Source: Xanthomonas citri pv. mangiferaeindicae
GTDB taxonomy: Bacteria > Pseudomonadota > Gammaproteobacteria > Xanthomonadales > Xanthomonadaceae
Direction: 5' to 3'
DNA length: 64,000 nt
NCBI GenBank assembly: GCA_002240395.1
Contig: CP016836.1
Coordinates: 3,410,001 to 3,474,000, forward strand
Shown here: positions 10,092-18,085 of the stretch, piece after piece
Layout of the letters: every line of letters begins with the position of its first letter
How positions within the stretch are numbered: position 1 is the first letter of the stretch
The notes under the pieces: model-generated
The model's input: the letters and a program-made list of their open reading frames with translations, nothing else
What the model was told of the DNA's origin: nothing
The model's database searches: none
Translations under genes and position numbers: made by a program

Positions 10092-10107
10092 CATCCTGAT
10101 CAGGATG
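10092..10107. promoter_or_regulatory. Perfect 16-bp palindrome upstream of the XRE-cupin gene (candidate autoregulatory operator)
   Basis: CATCCTGATCAGGATG is its own reverse complement and lies 60-75 bp upstream of the regulator ATG. Its right half GATCAGGA recurs inside the promoters at 10231 and 16821, which suggests it is the regulator's own binding site. Confidence 0.6.
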
Positions 10108-10232
10108 TTTTTTTTGGGTGATGGCGCGGCGGGCACCTTGTTCGGGTCCATCGCGCCCTGGCCGAGCGGCCGCACGCGGCGCGACAGAGCGCGCTTGCGC
10201 TGCCCGCTCCACAGACCGGCACCACGCAATGT

Positions 10233-10260
10233 TTGACATTTCTCCGATCAGGAATAATGT
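10233..10260 (+). promoter_or_regulatory. Promoter with embedded operator for the hydrolase-dgcA operon
   Basis: TTGACA (10233-10238) is followed after 16 bp by TAATGT. The spacer holds TTCTCCGATCAGGA (10240-10253), which is repeated in the same position relative to TTGACA at 16824. The element sits 80-100 bp before the first gene of the operon. A repressor bound here would block RNA polymerase directly. Confidence 0.7.
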
Positions 10261-10336
10261 AGCCTGATTGAGATATCTTCGGCGGTGCCGGGCTCCCCTG
10301 CATCGCTTCCGGATTTCCGTCGAGGGGGGTCGTCGC

Positions 10337-12313
10337 ATGCGTCTTTGGACGTGGCTTGTCGTGTTGTGCTGTGCTGCCGCTGCAAGCCTCCCAGTCTCCG
10401 CCCGGCAATCGGGCGCCGCCGCGACCGCGCCCGTGGCGGCCGAAACCCACGCCTTGACCGAGGACGATGCCGGCACCTGGCTGGACGGCTTCCTGCCGTA
10501 CGCGATCGAGCGTGGCGACATCGCCGGCGCGGTCGTCACGGTGGTCAAGGACGGCCGGATTCTGGTGCGCCGCGGCTACGGGTTCGCCGACGTCGAGCAG
10601 CGGATTCCGGTCGATCCGGACAGCACCCTGTTCCGGGTGGCGTCGGTCTCCAAGCTGTTCACCTGGACGGCGGTGATGCAACTGGTCGAGGCCGGACAGC
10701 TCGATCTGGACGCGGACATCAACCGCTATCTGGACTTCCAGGTGCCCGGGCGCGGCGCACCGATCACGATGCGGCACCTGATGACGCATACGGCCGGGTT
10801 CGAGGCCAACATCAAGAACATGTGGACCAGCGAGGCCGTTGCGCAGGCCCACGGCCTCGCGCTCGGTCCCTACCTCGCCCATTGGGTCCCCAAGCGGATC
10901 TTCGCGCCCGGCACCACACCCGCCTACTCGAACTACGGCACGAGCCTGGCCGGTTACATCGTCGAGCGCGTCTCCGGCCTGCCCTTTCCCGAGTACATCG
11001 AGCGCAGGATCTATGCGCCGCTGCAGATGGATCACGCCAGCTTCCGGCAGCCGCTGCCGCCGGCGCTGCGCGCCCACGTGTCCCAGGGATACGCGCGGGG
11101 CTCGGGCGACGCGCGGGCGTTCGAGGTGACGCCGTCGGTTCCAGCCGGCGGCATGTCGGCAAGTGGCTCGGATATGGCGCGCTTCATGATCGCCCATCTT
11201 TCGGCCGCCAGTGGCCACGACACACCGATCCTCCGCGCGTCGACCAGCGCGCAGATGCTGACCCCGCAGACACGCTTCGCGCCGCCGCTGCACACGATGG
11301 CGCTGGGGTTCTATGAGATCGATGTCAACGGACAACGCGTGGTCTCGCACGCCGGCGACACTTTCTCGTTCCATTCGCAGTTGTTCCTGTTCCGCGACCA
11401 CGACGTGGGGCTGTTCGTGTCCTTCAACAGCGCGGGGGTGGGCGGCGTCACCGGACCGATCCGCCGTGAACTGCTGGAACGTTTTGCCGACCGTTATTTC
11501 CCCGTCACCGCCCCCGCGCCGCCGGCGCCAGCGGTCGATGTGGCCCTGGCGGCCGAGCAGGCGCGCCGGCTGGCGGCGCCCGCCTATCGCGAGGCCCGGC
11601 GCACCGAAACAGGGCTGGGACAGATCACCTTCCTGTCGCAAGCGCGCCTGCAGGCGCTCGACGACGGCAGCCTGCGCTTCGAGCGCATGAAGCAGCCCAA
11701 CGGGCAGCCGACGCTGTTCAAGCCGATCGGCCCCTGGCTGTGGCAGGCGACGCACAACGAAGTGCGTCTGGCTGCGATCTTGAAGGATGGCCAGCCGGTC
11801 GGCTTCGCCGTCGATTCGGCGGCGCCGTTCAATGCCTTCCTGCAGATCGAAGGCTACCGCTCGGCGGTCTGGCTCAAGCCGCTGCTGATCGCTGCGGTGG
11901 TCGTGCTGGTGTTGACCGTGCTGGCCTGGCCGATCGCAGCGATCGTCCGACGTCGCAATGGTCGTCGCCTGGACTGGTCGCCGGCCGCGTTGCGCGCCTA
12001 TCGCCTGAGCCGCGTGGCCTGCGTCTGGATGTTGCTGATGCCGGTCGCCGGCCTGGCTGTGATGACCTGGGGCTCGGCGGATTTCGCACGCTTCGACGAC
12101 CGCCTCGATCCGATCGTGATCCTGCTGGGTATCGGCACCCTCATCGCCATCGTCGGCGGCATCGCCGCAACGGCCTGGCACCTGCTGCAGACACTGCGCA
12201 GCCGACGCGGCGTGTTCGCCATCCTGCGGGCCGCCCTGCTGCTGGCATCGGCCTGCGTGCTCGCCTATGTCCTGGTCCTGATGGGCCTGGCCGATTTCGC
12301 CATCGATTACTGA
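10337..12313 (+). CDS. Beta-lactamase-family serine hydrolase with C-terminal membrane anchor
   Basis: 658 residues. A signal peptide (about residues 1-22) leads into a class C beta-lactamase/DD-peptidase-type domain with nucleophile motif S103-V-S-K106, the tyrosine motif YSNYG and SHAGD near the third motif position. After a linker the C-terminus carries about four hydrophobic helices (for example PLLIAAVVVLVLTVLAWPIA), so the catalytic domain should be periplasmic and tethered to the inner membrane. Probable peptidase or D-aminoacyl hydrolase; drug resistance is not implied. Start ATG has GAGGGGGG upstream; the longer open frame from 10268 lacks this. It is followed after 30 bp by dgcA and resembles the protein at 13339-15357. 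Confidence 0.85.
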   Translation: MRLWTWLVVLCCAAAASLPVSARQSGAAATAPVAAETHALTEDDAGTWLDGFLPYAIERGDIAGAVVTVVKDGRILVRRGYGFADVEQRIPVDPDSTLFRVASVSKLFTWTAVMQLVEAGQLDLDADINRYLDFQVPGRGAPITMRHLMTHTAGFEANIKNMWTSEAVAQAHGLALGPYLAHWVPKRIFAPGTTPAYSNYGTSLAGYIVERVSGLPFPEYIERRIYAPLQMDHASFRQPLPPALRAHVSQGYARGSGDARAFEVTPSVPAGGMSASGSDMARFMIAHLSAASGHDTPILRASTSAQMLTPQTRFAPPLHTMALGFYEIDVNGQRVVSHAGDTFSFHSQLFLFRDHDVGLFVSFNSAGVGGVTGPIRRELLERFADRYFPVTAPAPPAPAVDVALAAEQARRLAAPAYREARRTETGLGQITFLSQARLQALDDGSLRFERMKQPNGQPTLFKPIGPWLWQATHNEVRLAAILKDGQPVGFAVDSAAPFNAFLQIEGYRSAVWLKPLLIAAVVVLVLTVLAWPIAAIVRRRNGRRLDWSPAALRAYRLSRVACVWMLLMPVAGLAVMTWGSADFARFDDRLDPIVILLGIGTLIAIVGGIAATAWHLLQTLRSRRGVFAILRAALLLASACVLAYVLVLMGLADFAIDY

Positions 12314-12343
12314 CCCCTCGCCGCCCGACGGCTGGAGACCGCC

Positions 12344-13342
12344 ATGAAATTGACTCTGCAGATCGACAAGCTGCGCATGCTCGCCCCGTTCCGGATCAGC
12401 GGCTATGTCTTCGAGCACGCGCCGGTGCTGCGCGTGGAACTGGAAGACCAGGGCCACCGCGGCCGCGGCGAGGCCAGCGGCGTCTACTACTTCGACGATA
12501 CGCCGGAGCGGATGCTCGAGACCCTTGAGGGAATGCGTGGCGTGATCGAAGCCGGCATCGACCGTGCCACGCTCCAGCACCTGCTGCCGCGCGGCGGCGC
12601 CCGCAATGCGCTCGATTGCGCGCTCTGGGATCTGGAGGCCGCGCGGGCCGGCAAGCCCGCGTGGGCGCTGGCGGGGCTGTCCCAGGTCCGGCCGCTGCTG
12701 ACCACCTGGACCCTCGGCGCCGACGATCCGGGGACAATGCAGTCGATCGCCGTGGCGCGCTACGCGCCGGCCAAGGCGCTCAAGCTCAAGCTCAGTGGCG
12801 AGCTCGATGTGGACATCGAACGCGTCCGCGCAGTGCGCAAGGTGCGACCGGACGTGTGGATCGGCGTGGACGCCAACCAGGGCTATACCGCCGATGTGCT
12901 CGATGCGCTGATCCCGGTGCTGATGGACAACGGCGTCAGCCTGCTCGAGCAGCCGTTGCGGCGCGGGCGCGAACGCGATCTCGACGGCTTCGCCCGGCCG
13001 TTGCCATTCGCCGCCGACGAGAGCGTGCAGGACACGTCCGAGATCGAGGCGCTGGCCGACGTGTTCGACGTGATCAACATCAAGCTCGACAAGTCTGGCG
13101 GGCTGACCGAGGGCCTGGCGATGGTCGACAAGGCGCGCACGCTGGGCATGCAGGTCATGGTGGGCAACATGATGGGCAGCAGCTGGGCCATGGCACCGGC
13201 CTTCATCGTCGGCCAGCACTGCGACGTCGTCGATCTCGATGGGCCGCTGGTGCTGCGCGACGACCGGGTGCCGGGCGTGCACTACGACGATGGGCTGATT
13301 CACTGCGACGACAGCATCTGGGGAACGGGAGTGCCGGCATGA
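12344..13342 (+). CDS. dgcA: N-acetyl-D-glutamate racemase DgcA / dipeptide epimerase family enzyme (copy 1)
   Basis: A 332-residue member of the muconate-lactonising branch of the enolase superfamily. It has the catalytic KxK pair (K147, K149), metal ligands D176 (VDANQGY), E202 (LEQPL) and D225 (ADES), and the second catalytic Lys in NIKLDKSGG, with DLDGPL near the end. Members of this group either epimerise L-Ala-D/L-Glu from murein peptides or act as DgcA, racemising N-acetyl-D-Glu to N-acetyl-L-Glu. The presence of dgcN 7 kb downstream on the same strand favours DgcA, but the dipeptide activity cannot be excluded from sequence. The stop overlaps the next ATG by 4 bases (ATGA), so translation is probably coupled. 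Confidence 0.85.
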   Translation: MKLTLQIDKLRMLAPFRISGYVFEHAPVLRVELEDQGHRGRGEASGVYYFDDTPERMLETLEGMRGVIEAGIDRATLQHLLPRGGARNALDCALWDLEAARAGKPAWALAGLSQVRPLLTTWTLGADDPGTMQSIAVARYAPAKALKLKLSGELDVDIERVRAVRKVRPDVWIGVDANQGYTADVLDALIPVLMDNGVSLLEQPLRRGRERDLDGFARPLPFAADESVQDTSEIEALADVFDVINIKLDKSGGLTEGLAMVDKARTLGMQVMVGNMMGSSWAMAPAFIVGQHCDVVDLDGPLVLRDDRVPGVHYDDGLIHCDDSIWGTGVPA

Positions 13343-15357
13343 AGACGTATTCGATCACTCGGCGCCGCTGGCGGGCGTTCGCGTCCGGCCTGCTGCTGGC
13401 ATCGGCTGGCCTGCTGGCGCCGCTGTACGCGCAGGTCCCCTCGCCCTCCCCGCAGGAGGCGTCCGTACCGGGCCCGGTGCCGGTCGCAGCCGATGCGGGT
13501 ACCGCGCCTGCCGGCACCCTCGATGCCGCGCGCGTGGACACCTTCCTCGACGGACTGGTGCCCTATCTGATGGCGCAGGGCGATCTGGCCGGCGCGGTGG
13601 TGACCGTGGTCGAGAACGGCCGCGTCGTCACAGAGCGCGGGTTTGGCTTCTCCGATGTCGCCAAGCGCGCGCCGGTCGATCCGCAGACCACCTTGTTCCG
13701 TCCCGGCTCGATCTCCAAGCTGTTCGTCTGGACGGCGGTGATGCAGCTCGTCGAACAGGGCCGTCTCGATCTCGACACCGACATCAACACCTATCTCGAT
13801 TTCGAGGTGCCGACCAAGGGCCAGCCGATCACGCTGCGCCAGGTGATGACGCATACCACGGGTCTGGAAGAACGCATGCGCCATCTGCTCGTGCTGGGGC
13901 CTGACCATCCGGCCACCGGCGAGCAGTACCTCAAGGACTGGGTGCCCGAGCAGATCTTCGCGCCGGGCACGATGCCGGCGTACTCCAACTACGCCACGGG
14001 CGTTGCGGCCTACATCGTCGCGCGCATCAGCGGACAGTCGTTCGAGGACTACGCGCAGGCGCATATTCTCGGCCCGCTGGGCATGCAGTACGCCAGCTTC
14101 CAGCAACAACTGCCGACCGAGCTCTTGCCGCATGTCGCCAATGGCTACCGGCTCGGCTCGGGCGACGCCTGGCTGGCGGAGAAGACCACCGCACCCGGTA
14201 TCGGCGGCCTCTACGCGTCGGGCGGGTCGATGGCGCGCTTCATGCTGGCGATGCTCAACCAGGGCGAACTCGACGGCCAGCGCATCCTGCGCCCTGAAAG
14301 CGTCGCGCAGATGTTCGCGCCCCAGCCGGCCTACCTGCCTCACCTGCCGCGGATGGCGCTGGGCTGGATGACCTCCGACACCGGCGGTTACGACACGCGC
14401 TCGCACGGCGGCACCACGCTGTTCTTCTACTCGTGGCTGTACCTGATCCCCGAGCGCAATATCGGCCTGTTCGTGTCCACCAACACTGCCGGCCGCGATG
14501 CCGCAGGATCGGCATTGCGCGCGCAGGTCTGGGAGCGTTTCGTCGCCGAGTTTCTGCCGCAGCGCCCGATCGTTGCCGCGGGCCCAGGTGTCGATGCCGA
14601 CACGGCCCGCGCGCACGCGGCCGCACTGGCGGGAGTGAGCTGGCAGAGCACGCGTCGCTCCGACAGCTCCTATCTTCGGGTGGTGAACCTGCTGTCGCCG
14701 GTGCGGGTGCATCCGCAGGACGACGGCACGATCACCGTCGATGGCCAGAAGGGGCTCAATGGCCAGCTGCTGCGGTGGCGGGAAGTGGCGCCGTGGCTGT
14801 GGCAGGAAGAGCACGGCCGCGGCCTGCTCGAGGTGAAGATCGAGGACGGCAAGCCTGTCTACTTCTCGGCCGGTCCGTTCGCGTCGGTGTTCGGCTACGA
14901 GCCCTTCCCGGCCTGGCGCTCGCCCAGCTGGCTGCGCCCTGCACTGCTGGTGTCGCTCGCCTTGCTGGTGCTGTCGGCGGTCCTGCGCGTCGGCGGCGTG
15001 TTCGTGCGGCGTCATTACGGCGTGGCGGCACCGGTCGATGCTCGCGGTTTGCGCGCCGCGCAGACGCTGTCGATCACCGTGCTGCTGGCCGGCGTTCTCG
15101 CATGGGGACTGTATGCGAAGGCGATCTCGGCACCGGGCGGCGTGGCGGACTATCGCGACCTGCCGCTGCTGCTGGTGCAAGCGCTGTCGTGGCTGGGCGT
15201 GGTGGCCGCGCTGGTTCTGGTCTGGGTGGCGGTGCGCAAGCCCGCGACATGGCCGCGTCTGCGTCGCTTCGGCAGTTGGGTCGTTGCACTGGCCGGGCTG
15301 GTCCTGGCCTTCGTCAGCTGGACGCAGGGACTGCTGACCACTGGCGTGCAGCTGTAA
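13339..15357 (+). CDS. Beta-lactamase-family serine hydrolase with C-terminal membrane anchor (second paralog)
   Basis: 672 residues, same layout as the protein at 10337-12313. A signal peptide (about residues 8-31) precedes a Pro/Ala-rich linker, a serine hydrolase domain with S124-I-S-K127, YSNYATG and a KTG-equivalent HGGTT, then three or four C-terminal hydrophobic helices. The two proteins share blocks such as RVDTFLDG/LPY-GDLAGAVVTVV, so they are an internal duplication flanking dgcA. Likely a periplasmic, membrane-tethered peptidase acting on peptides that contain D residues; the substrate is not known. It starts inside the dgcA stop (ATGA) and is followed by the transporter after 17 bp. 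Confidence 0.85.
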   Translation: MKTYSITRRRWRAFASGLLLASAGLLAPLYAQVPSPSPQEASVPGPVPVAADAGTAPAGTLDAARVDTFLDGLVPYLMAQGDLAGAVVTVVENGRVVTERGFGFSDVAKRAPVDPQTTLFRPGSISKLFVWTAVMQLVEQGRLDLDTDINTYLDFEVPTKGQPITLRQVMTHTTGLEERMRHLLVLGPDHPATGEQYLKDWVPEQIFAPGTMPAYSNYATGVAAYIVARISGQSFEDYAQAHILGPLGMQYASFQQQLPTELLPHVANGYRLGSGDAWLAEKTTAPGIGGLYASGGSMARFMLAMLNQGELDGQRILRPESVAQMFAPQPAYLPHLPRMALGWMTSDTGGYDTRSHGGTTLFFYSWLYLIPERNIGLFVSTNTAGRDAAGSALRAQVWERFVAEFLPQRPIVAAGPGVDADTARAHAAALAGVSWQSTRRSDSSYLRVVNLLSPVRVHPQDDGTITVDGQKGLNGQLLRWREVAPWLWQEEHGRGLLEVKIEDGKPVYFSAGPFASVFGYEPFPAWRSPSWLRPALLVSLALLVLSAVLRVGGVFVRRHYGVAAPVDARGLRAAQTLSITVLLAGVLAWGLYAKAISAPGGVADYRDLPLLLVQALSWLGVVAALVLVWVAVRKPATWPRLRRFGSWVVALAGLVLAFVSWTQGLLTTGVQL

Positions 15358-15374
15358 GCGGCGGCGGGGCCCCC

Positions 15375-16670
15375 ATGCACAGCCAGTCCCCGCGGTCGTG
15401 GTTCGGGCAACCGCCCGGCCTGACCATCCTGTTCCTGACCGAGATGTGGGAGAAGTTCTCCTACTTCGGCATGCGGGCGCTGCTGGTCTACTACATGACC
15501 AAGCAGTTGCTGTTCTCGCAGGAGCAGGCCTCGCTGGTCTACGGGCTGTACACCGCGCTGGCGTATTTGACGCCGGTGTTCGGAGGGCTGGTGGCCGACC
15601 GCTGGCTGGGCAAGCGCCGCGCGGTGATCGTGGGCGGCGCGGTCATGGCGTTCGGTCACTTCTTGATGGCCTTCGATGCCCTGCTGTATCCGGCGCTGTT
15701 GGCGATCGTGCTCGGCAATGGCCTGTTCCTGCCGACCCTGCCCGGCCAGGTCGGCGACCTGTATCGGCGCGAGGATCCGCGTCGCGGCTCGGCGTTCAAT
15801 GTCTACTACGTCGGCATCAACCTCGGGGCGTTTCTCGCCCCGCTGGTCTGCGGCACGCTCGGCGAGCTCTACGGCTGGCACGTGGGCTTCGCCGCTGCCG
15901 GCATCGGCATGCTGCTTGGCCTTGCGATCTACATCGGCGGACGCCGGCACCTGCCGCCCGATCCGCCGCGCACCGTCGGCACGACGCTGCCGCTGTCGGC
16001 GCTGTGGCAGCCGGCCTATCGCCCGGTGCTGCAGTTGATGGCGATGGTTGCCGGGCTGGTGGTGGTGTTCCGGCTCGCCTACGAGCAGATCGGCAACACC
16101 ATCGCGATCTGGCTCGACACCGGCGTCGACCGGGCGATCACGGCGGATTTCACCATTCCGATGACCTGGTTCTTTTCGCTCAACCCGTTGCTGGTGTTCC
16201 TGATCACGCCATGGCTGGTCCGGGCCTGGACCCGACAAGCGCGGGTGGGCCGCGAGCCGCCGGCGTTGCGCAAGATGGCAATCGGCGCGGCGGTGGTCGG
16301 CGGTGCCTTCGCGCTCGTCGCGGTGCTCGGCGGCACGCCGGCCGCCCAGGTCGGTTGGCTGTGGGCCGCGCTGTTCTTCCTGGTATTCACCTTCGGCGAA
16401 CTGTTCATCCTGCCGGTCGGGTTGGGGCTGTTCGCGCGTCTGGCCCCGGTCGGCTTCGGCGCGACAATCATCGCAGCATGGTTCCTGGCCTCGTTCGGCG
16501 GCAACCTGCTGGCGGGTGCAGCCGGCACGCTGTGGTCGCGAACATCCGTGCATGGATTCTTCGCCACGATGGCAGGCGTCTGCGTCGTCGTCGCCCTGCT
16601 GCTGTGGCGACTGGAGCAGTGCGCGCGTCCGCTGCTCGCCAAATCGGCCGTCGATCCCCAGCCACACTGA
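15375..16670 (+). CDS. POT/PTR family proton-dependent oligopeptide transporter
   Basis: 431 residues with about 12 membrane helices. The family signature is present near the N-terminus (TEMWEKFSYFGMRALLVYYM, corresponding to the ExxERFxYYG motif involved in proton coupling), followed by GGLVADRWLGKRRAV and the PTR2-type segment FNVYYVGINLGAF. These carriers import di- and tripeptides with protons across the inner membrane. It is the last gene of the operon hydrolase-dgcA-hydrolase-transporter, which suggests import of peptides released in the periplasm. Slightly shorter than the usual 450-500 residues but no motif is missing. Confidence 0.9.
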   Translation: MHSQSPRSWFGQPPGLTILFLTEMWEKFSYFGMRALLVYYMTKQLLFSQEQASLVYGLYTALAYLTPVFGGLVADRWLGKRRAVIVGGAVMAFGHFLMAFDALLYPALLAIVLGNGLFLPTLPGQVGDLYRREDPRRGSAFNVYYVGINLGAFLAPLVCGTLGELYGWHVGFAAAGIGMLLGLAIYIGGRRHLPPDPPRTVGTTLPLSALWQPAYRPVLQLMAMVAGLVVVFRLAYEQIGNTIAIWLDTGVDRAITADFTIPMTWFFSLNPLLVFLITPWLVRAWTRQARVGREPPALRKMAIGAAVVGGAFALVAVLGGTPAAQVGWLWAALFFLVFTFGELFILPVGLGLFARLAPVGFGATIIAAWFLASFGGNLLAGAAGTLWSRTSVHGFFATMAGVCVVVALLLWRLEQCARPLLAKSAVDPQPH

Positions 16671-16798
16671 GCCTGGCCATCTGCGCAACGTCGATCCGTC
16701 GCGACAACACCGACAGTGACGGGGGCCGGGCATCCGCCTCAAAGCGGCAGCGCGTATGCCGCCGCTCGCCAGCAGCCATGCTGCAGTGCAGCGCAAAT

Positions 16799-16817
16799 TC
16801 AGGACAATGCGTCCTGA
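16799..16817. promoter_or_regulatory. Inverted half-sites TCAGGAC-N5-GTCCTGA upstream of the dipeptidase promoter
   Basis: A perfect 7-bp inverted repeat with a 5-bp centre. Each arm contains the TCAGGA half-site of the palindrome found before the XRE-cupin gene. It lies 6 bp before the TTGACA of the next promoter, so it may be a second operator site. Confidence 0.5.
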
Positions 16818-16823
16818 TATTCC

Positions 16824-16851
16824 TTGACAATTCTCCGATCAGGATAAATAT
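16824..16851 (+). promoter_or_regulatory. Promoter with embedded operator for the dipeptidase-TonB operon
   Basis: TTGACA (16824-16829) is followed by TTCTCCGATCAGGA (16831-16844) and an AT-rich -10 region (AAATAT). The arrangement is the same as at 10233-10260, down to the position of the element relative to TTGACA. It lies 33 bp before the M19 dipeptidase ATG. Confidence 0.7.
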
Positions 16852-16883
16852 TCCCGTAACGGGATTATCGCAAGAGGAACGTC

Positions 16884-18062
16884 ATGTCCACCGCACCGCG
16901 GACCCCTGCCCTGACCCGCCGGCGACTGCTCGGCGGTGTGGCCGCCCTGGCCGCAGGCGCGATCGCGTTTCCCACCATCGCGCGCGGCCGCCATGCCGTG
17001 GTGCCCGGTGCCACGACCGCCTACTCCACGCGTGCGATCGATCTGGTCCGCGAGTCGCTGGTCATCGACATGCTCGGCGTGATCAAGCTCGACTTCCGCC
17101 CCGAGTACCCGGCCATCCGGATCAGCGAGAAGGACGCGGCCGACATGCGCGCCAGCGGCATCACCGCGCTCCATCACGCGGTCGGACTCGGCGGGCCCAA
17201 CGCGTTCCAGGACACGCTCCAGTACATGGCCGCATGGAATGGCTTCGTCGGTCGCAACAGCCACGTGTTCACTCTGGTCGGCGAGGCGGAAGACCTCGAC
17301 CGGGCCAAGGCCGACGGCAAGGTCGCGGTGATGATCGGTGTGCAGAACGCCGAGCACTTCCGCACGCCGGACGATGTCGCCCTGTTCTATCGCCTGGGGA
17401 TGCGCTGCGCCCAGCTCACCTACAACGCCCAAAACCTGCTCGGCTCAGGCGCGACCGACCGGGTCGACGGCGGCGTCAGCGATTTCGGCGTGCAGATCAT
17501 CGAGGCGATGAACGCGTCGGGCATGCTGATCGACGTCTCCCACTGCGGTGACCGCACCACGCTCGACACGATCGAGCTGTCGCCGCGCCCGGTCGCGATC
17601 ACGCATTCCAACTGCCGCGCACTCAACGATCACCCGCGGGTCAAGACCGACGAGGCGATCCGCAAGCTCGCGGCCAAGGGCGGGGTCATGGGGATCACCG
17701 GCGTGCGCATGTTCGTGCGCGACCGCGAGCCCACGACGATCGAGCACATGGTCGACCACATCGACCATGTCGTGAAGCTGGCGGGCATCGACCATGTCGG
17801 TATCGGCTCGGATGCCGACCTGCACGGTTACGACGACATGCCCGGCGACCAGGGCGCTGCGCTGCGCGCCGGTTACAAGGCCAGCTACGCATTCCGCGAG
17901 CGAATCGATACCGACGGTTTCGATCATCCTCGCAAAACCTACGACCTCGTCGAGGTCCTGATCCGTCGCGGCTACAGCGACGGACACATTCGCCAGATCC
18001 TCGGCGGCAATTTCCGGCGTCTGCTCGGCCAGACCTGGAAGCCGATCGTTCTTCCCACCTGA
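16884..18062 (+). CDS. M19 family (membrane dipeptidase-like) protein, Tat-exported
   Basis: 392 residues with a Tat signal (TRRRLLGGVAALAAGAIAFP, residues 11-30). The M19 barrel is recognisable by DVSHC (H220), THSNCRAL (H241), DHPRV and GIGSD (D310). M19 enzymes cleave dipeptides and tolerate a D residue at the C-terminal position, which suits L-Ala-D-Glu-type substrates. Oddities: where the family has the zinc-binding HxD (DGHND) this protein has IDMLGVIK, and the bridging Glu of the GVEGGH-type segment is Gln154 (IGVQNAEH). It may hold one metal or act differently. A ribosome-binding site AGAGGA precedes the ATG. Followed after 23 bp by a TonB receptor. Confidence 0.85.
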   Translation: MSTAPRTPALTRRRLLGGVAALAAGAIAFPTIARGRHAVVPGATTAYSTRAIDLVRESLVIDMLGVIKLDFRPEYPAIRISEKDAADMRASGITALHHAVGLGGPNAFQDTLQYMAAWNGFVGRNSHVFTLVGEAEDLDRAKADGKVAVMIGVQNAEHFRTPDDVALFYRLGMRCAQLTYNAQNLLGSGATDRVDGGVSDFGVQIIEAMNASGMLIDVSHCGDRTTLDTIELSPRPVAITHSNCRALNDHPRVKTDEAIRKLAAKGGVMGITGVRMFVRDREPTTIEHMVDHIDHVVKLAGIDHVGIGSDADLHGYDDMPGDQGAALRAGYKASYAFRERIDTDGFDHPRKTYDLVEVLIRRGYSDGHIRQILGGNFRRLLGQTWKPIVLPT

Positions 18063-18085
18063 TCACGCCCATTGCGGAGCCCGGC

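Noticed and set aside
10100..13303. 1067-codon open frame on the minus strand
   Set aside because: It lies opposite the serine hydrolase and dgcA genes, both with clear catalytic motifs on the plus strand.
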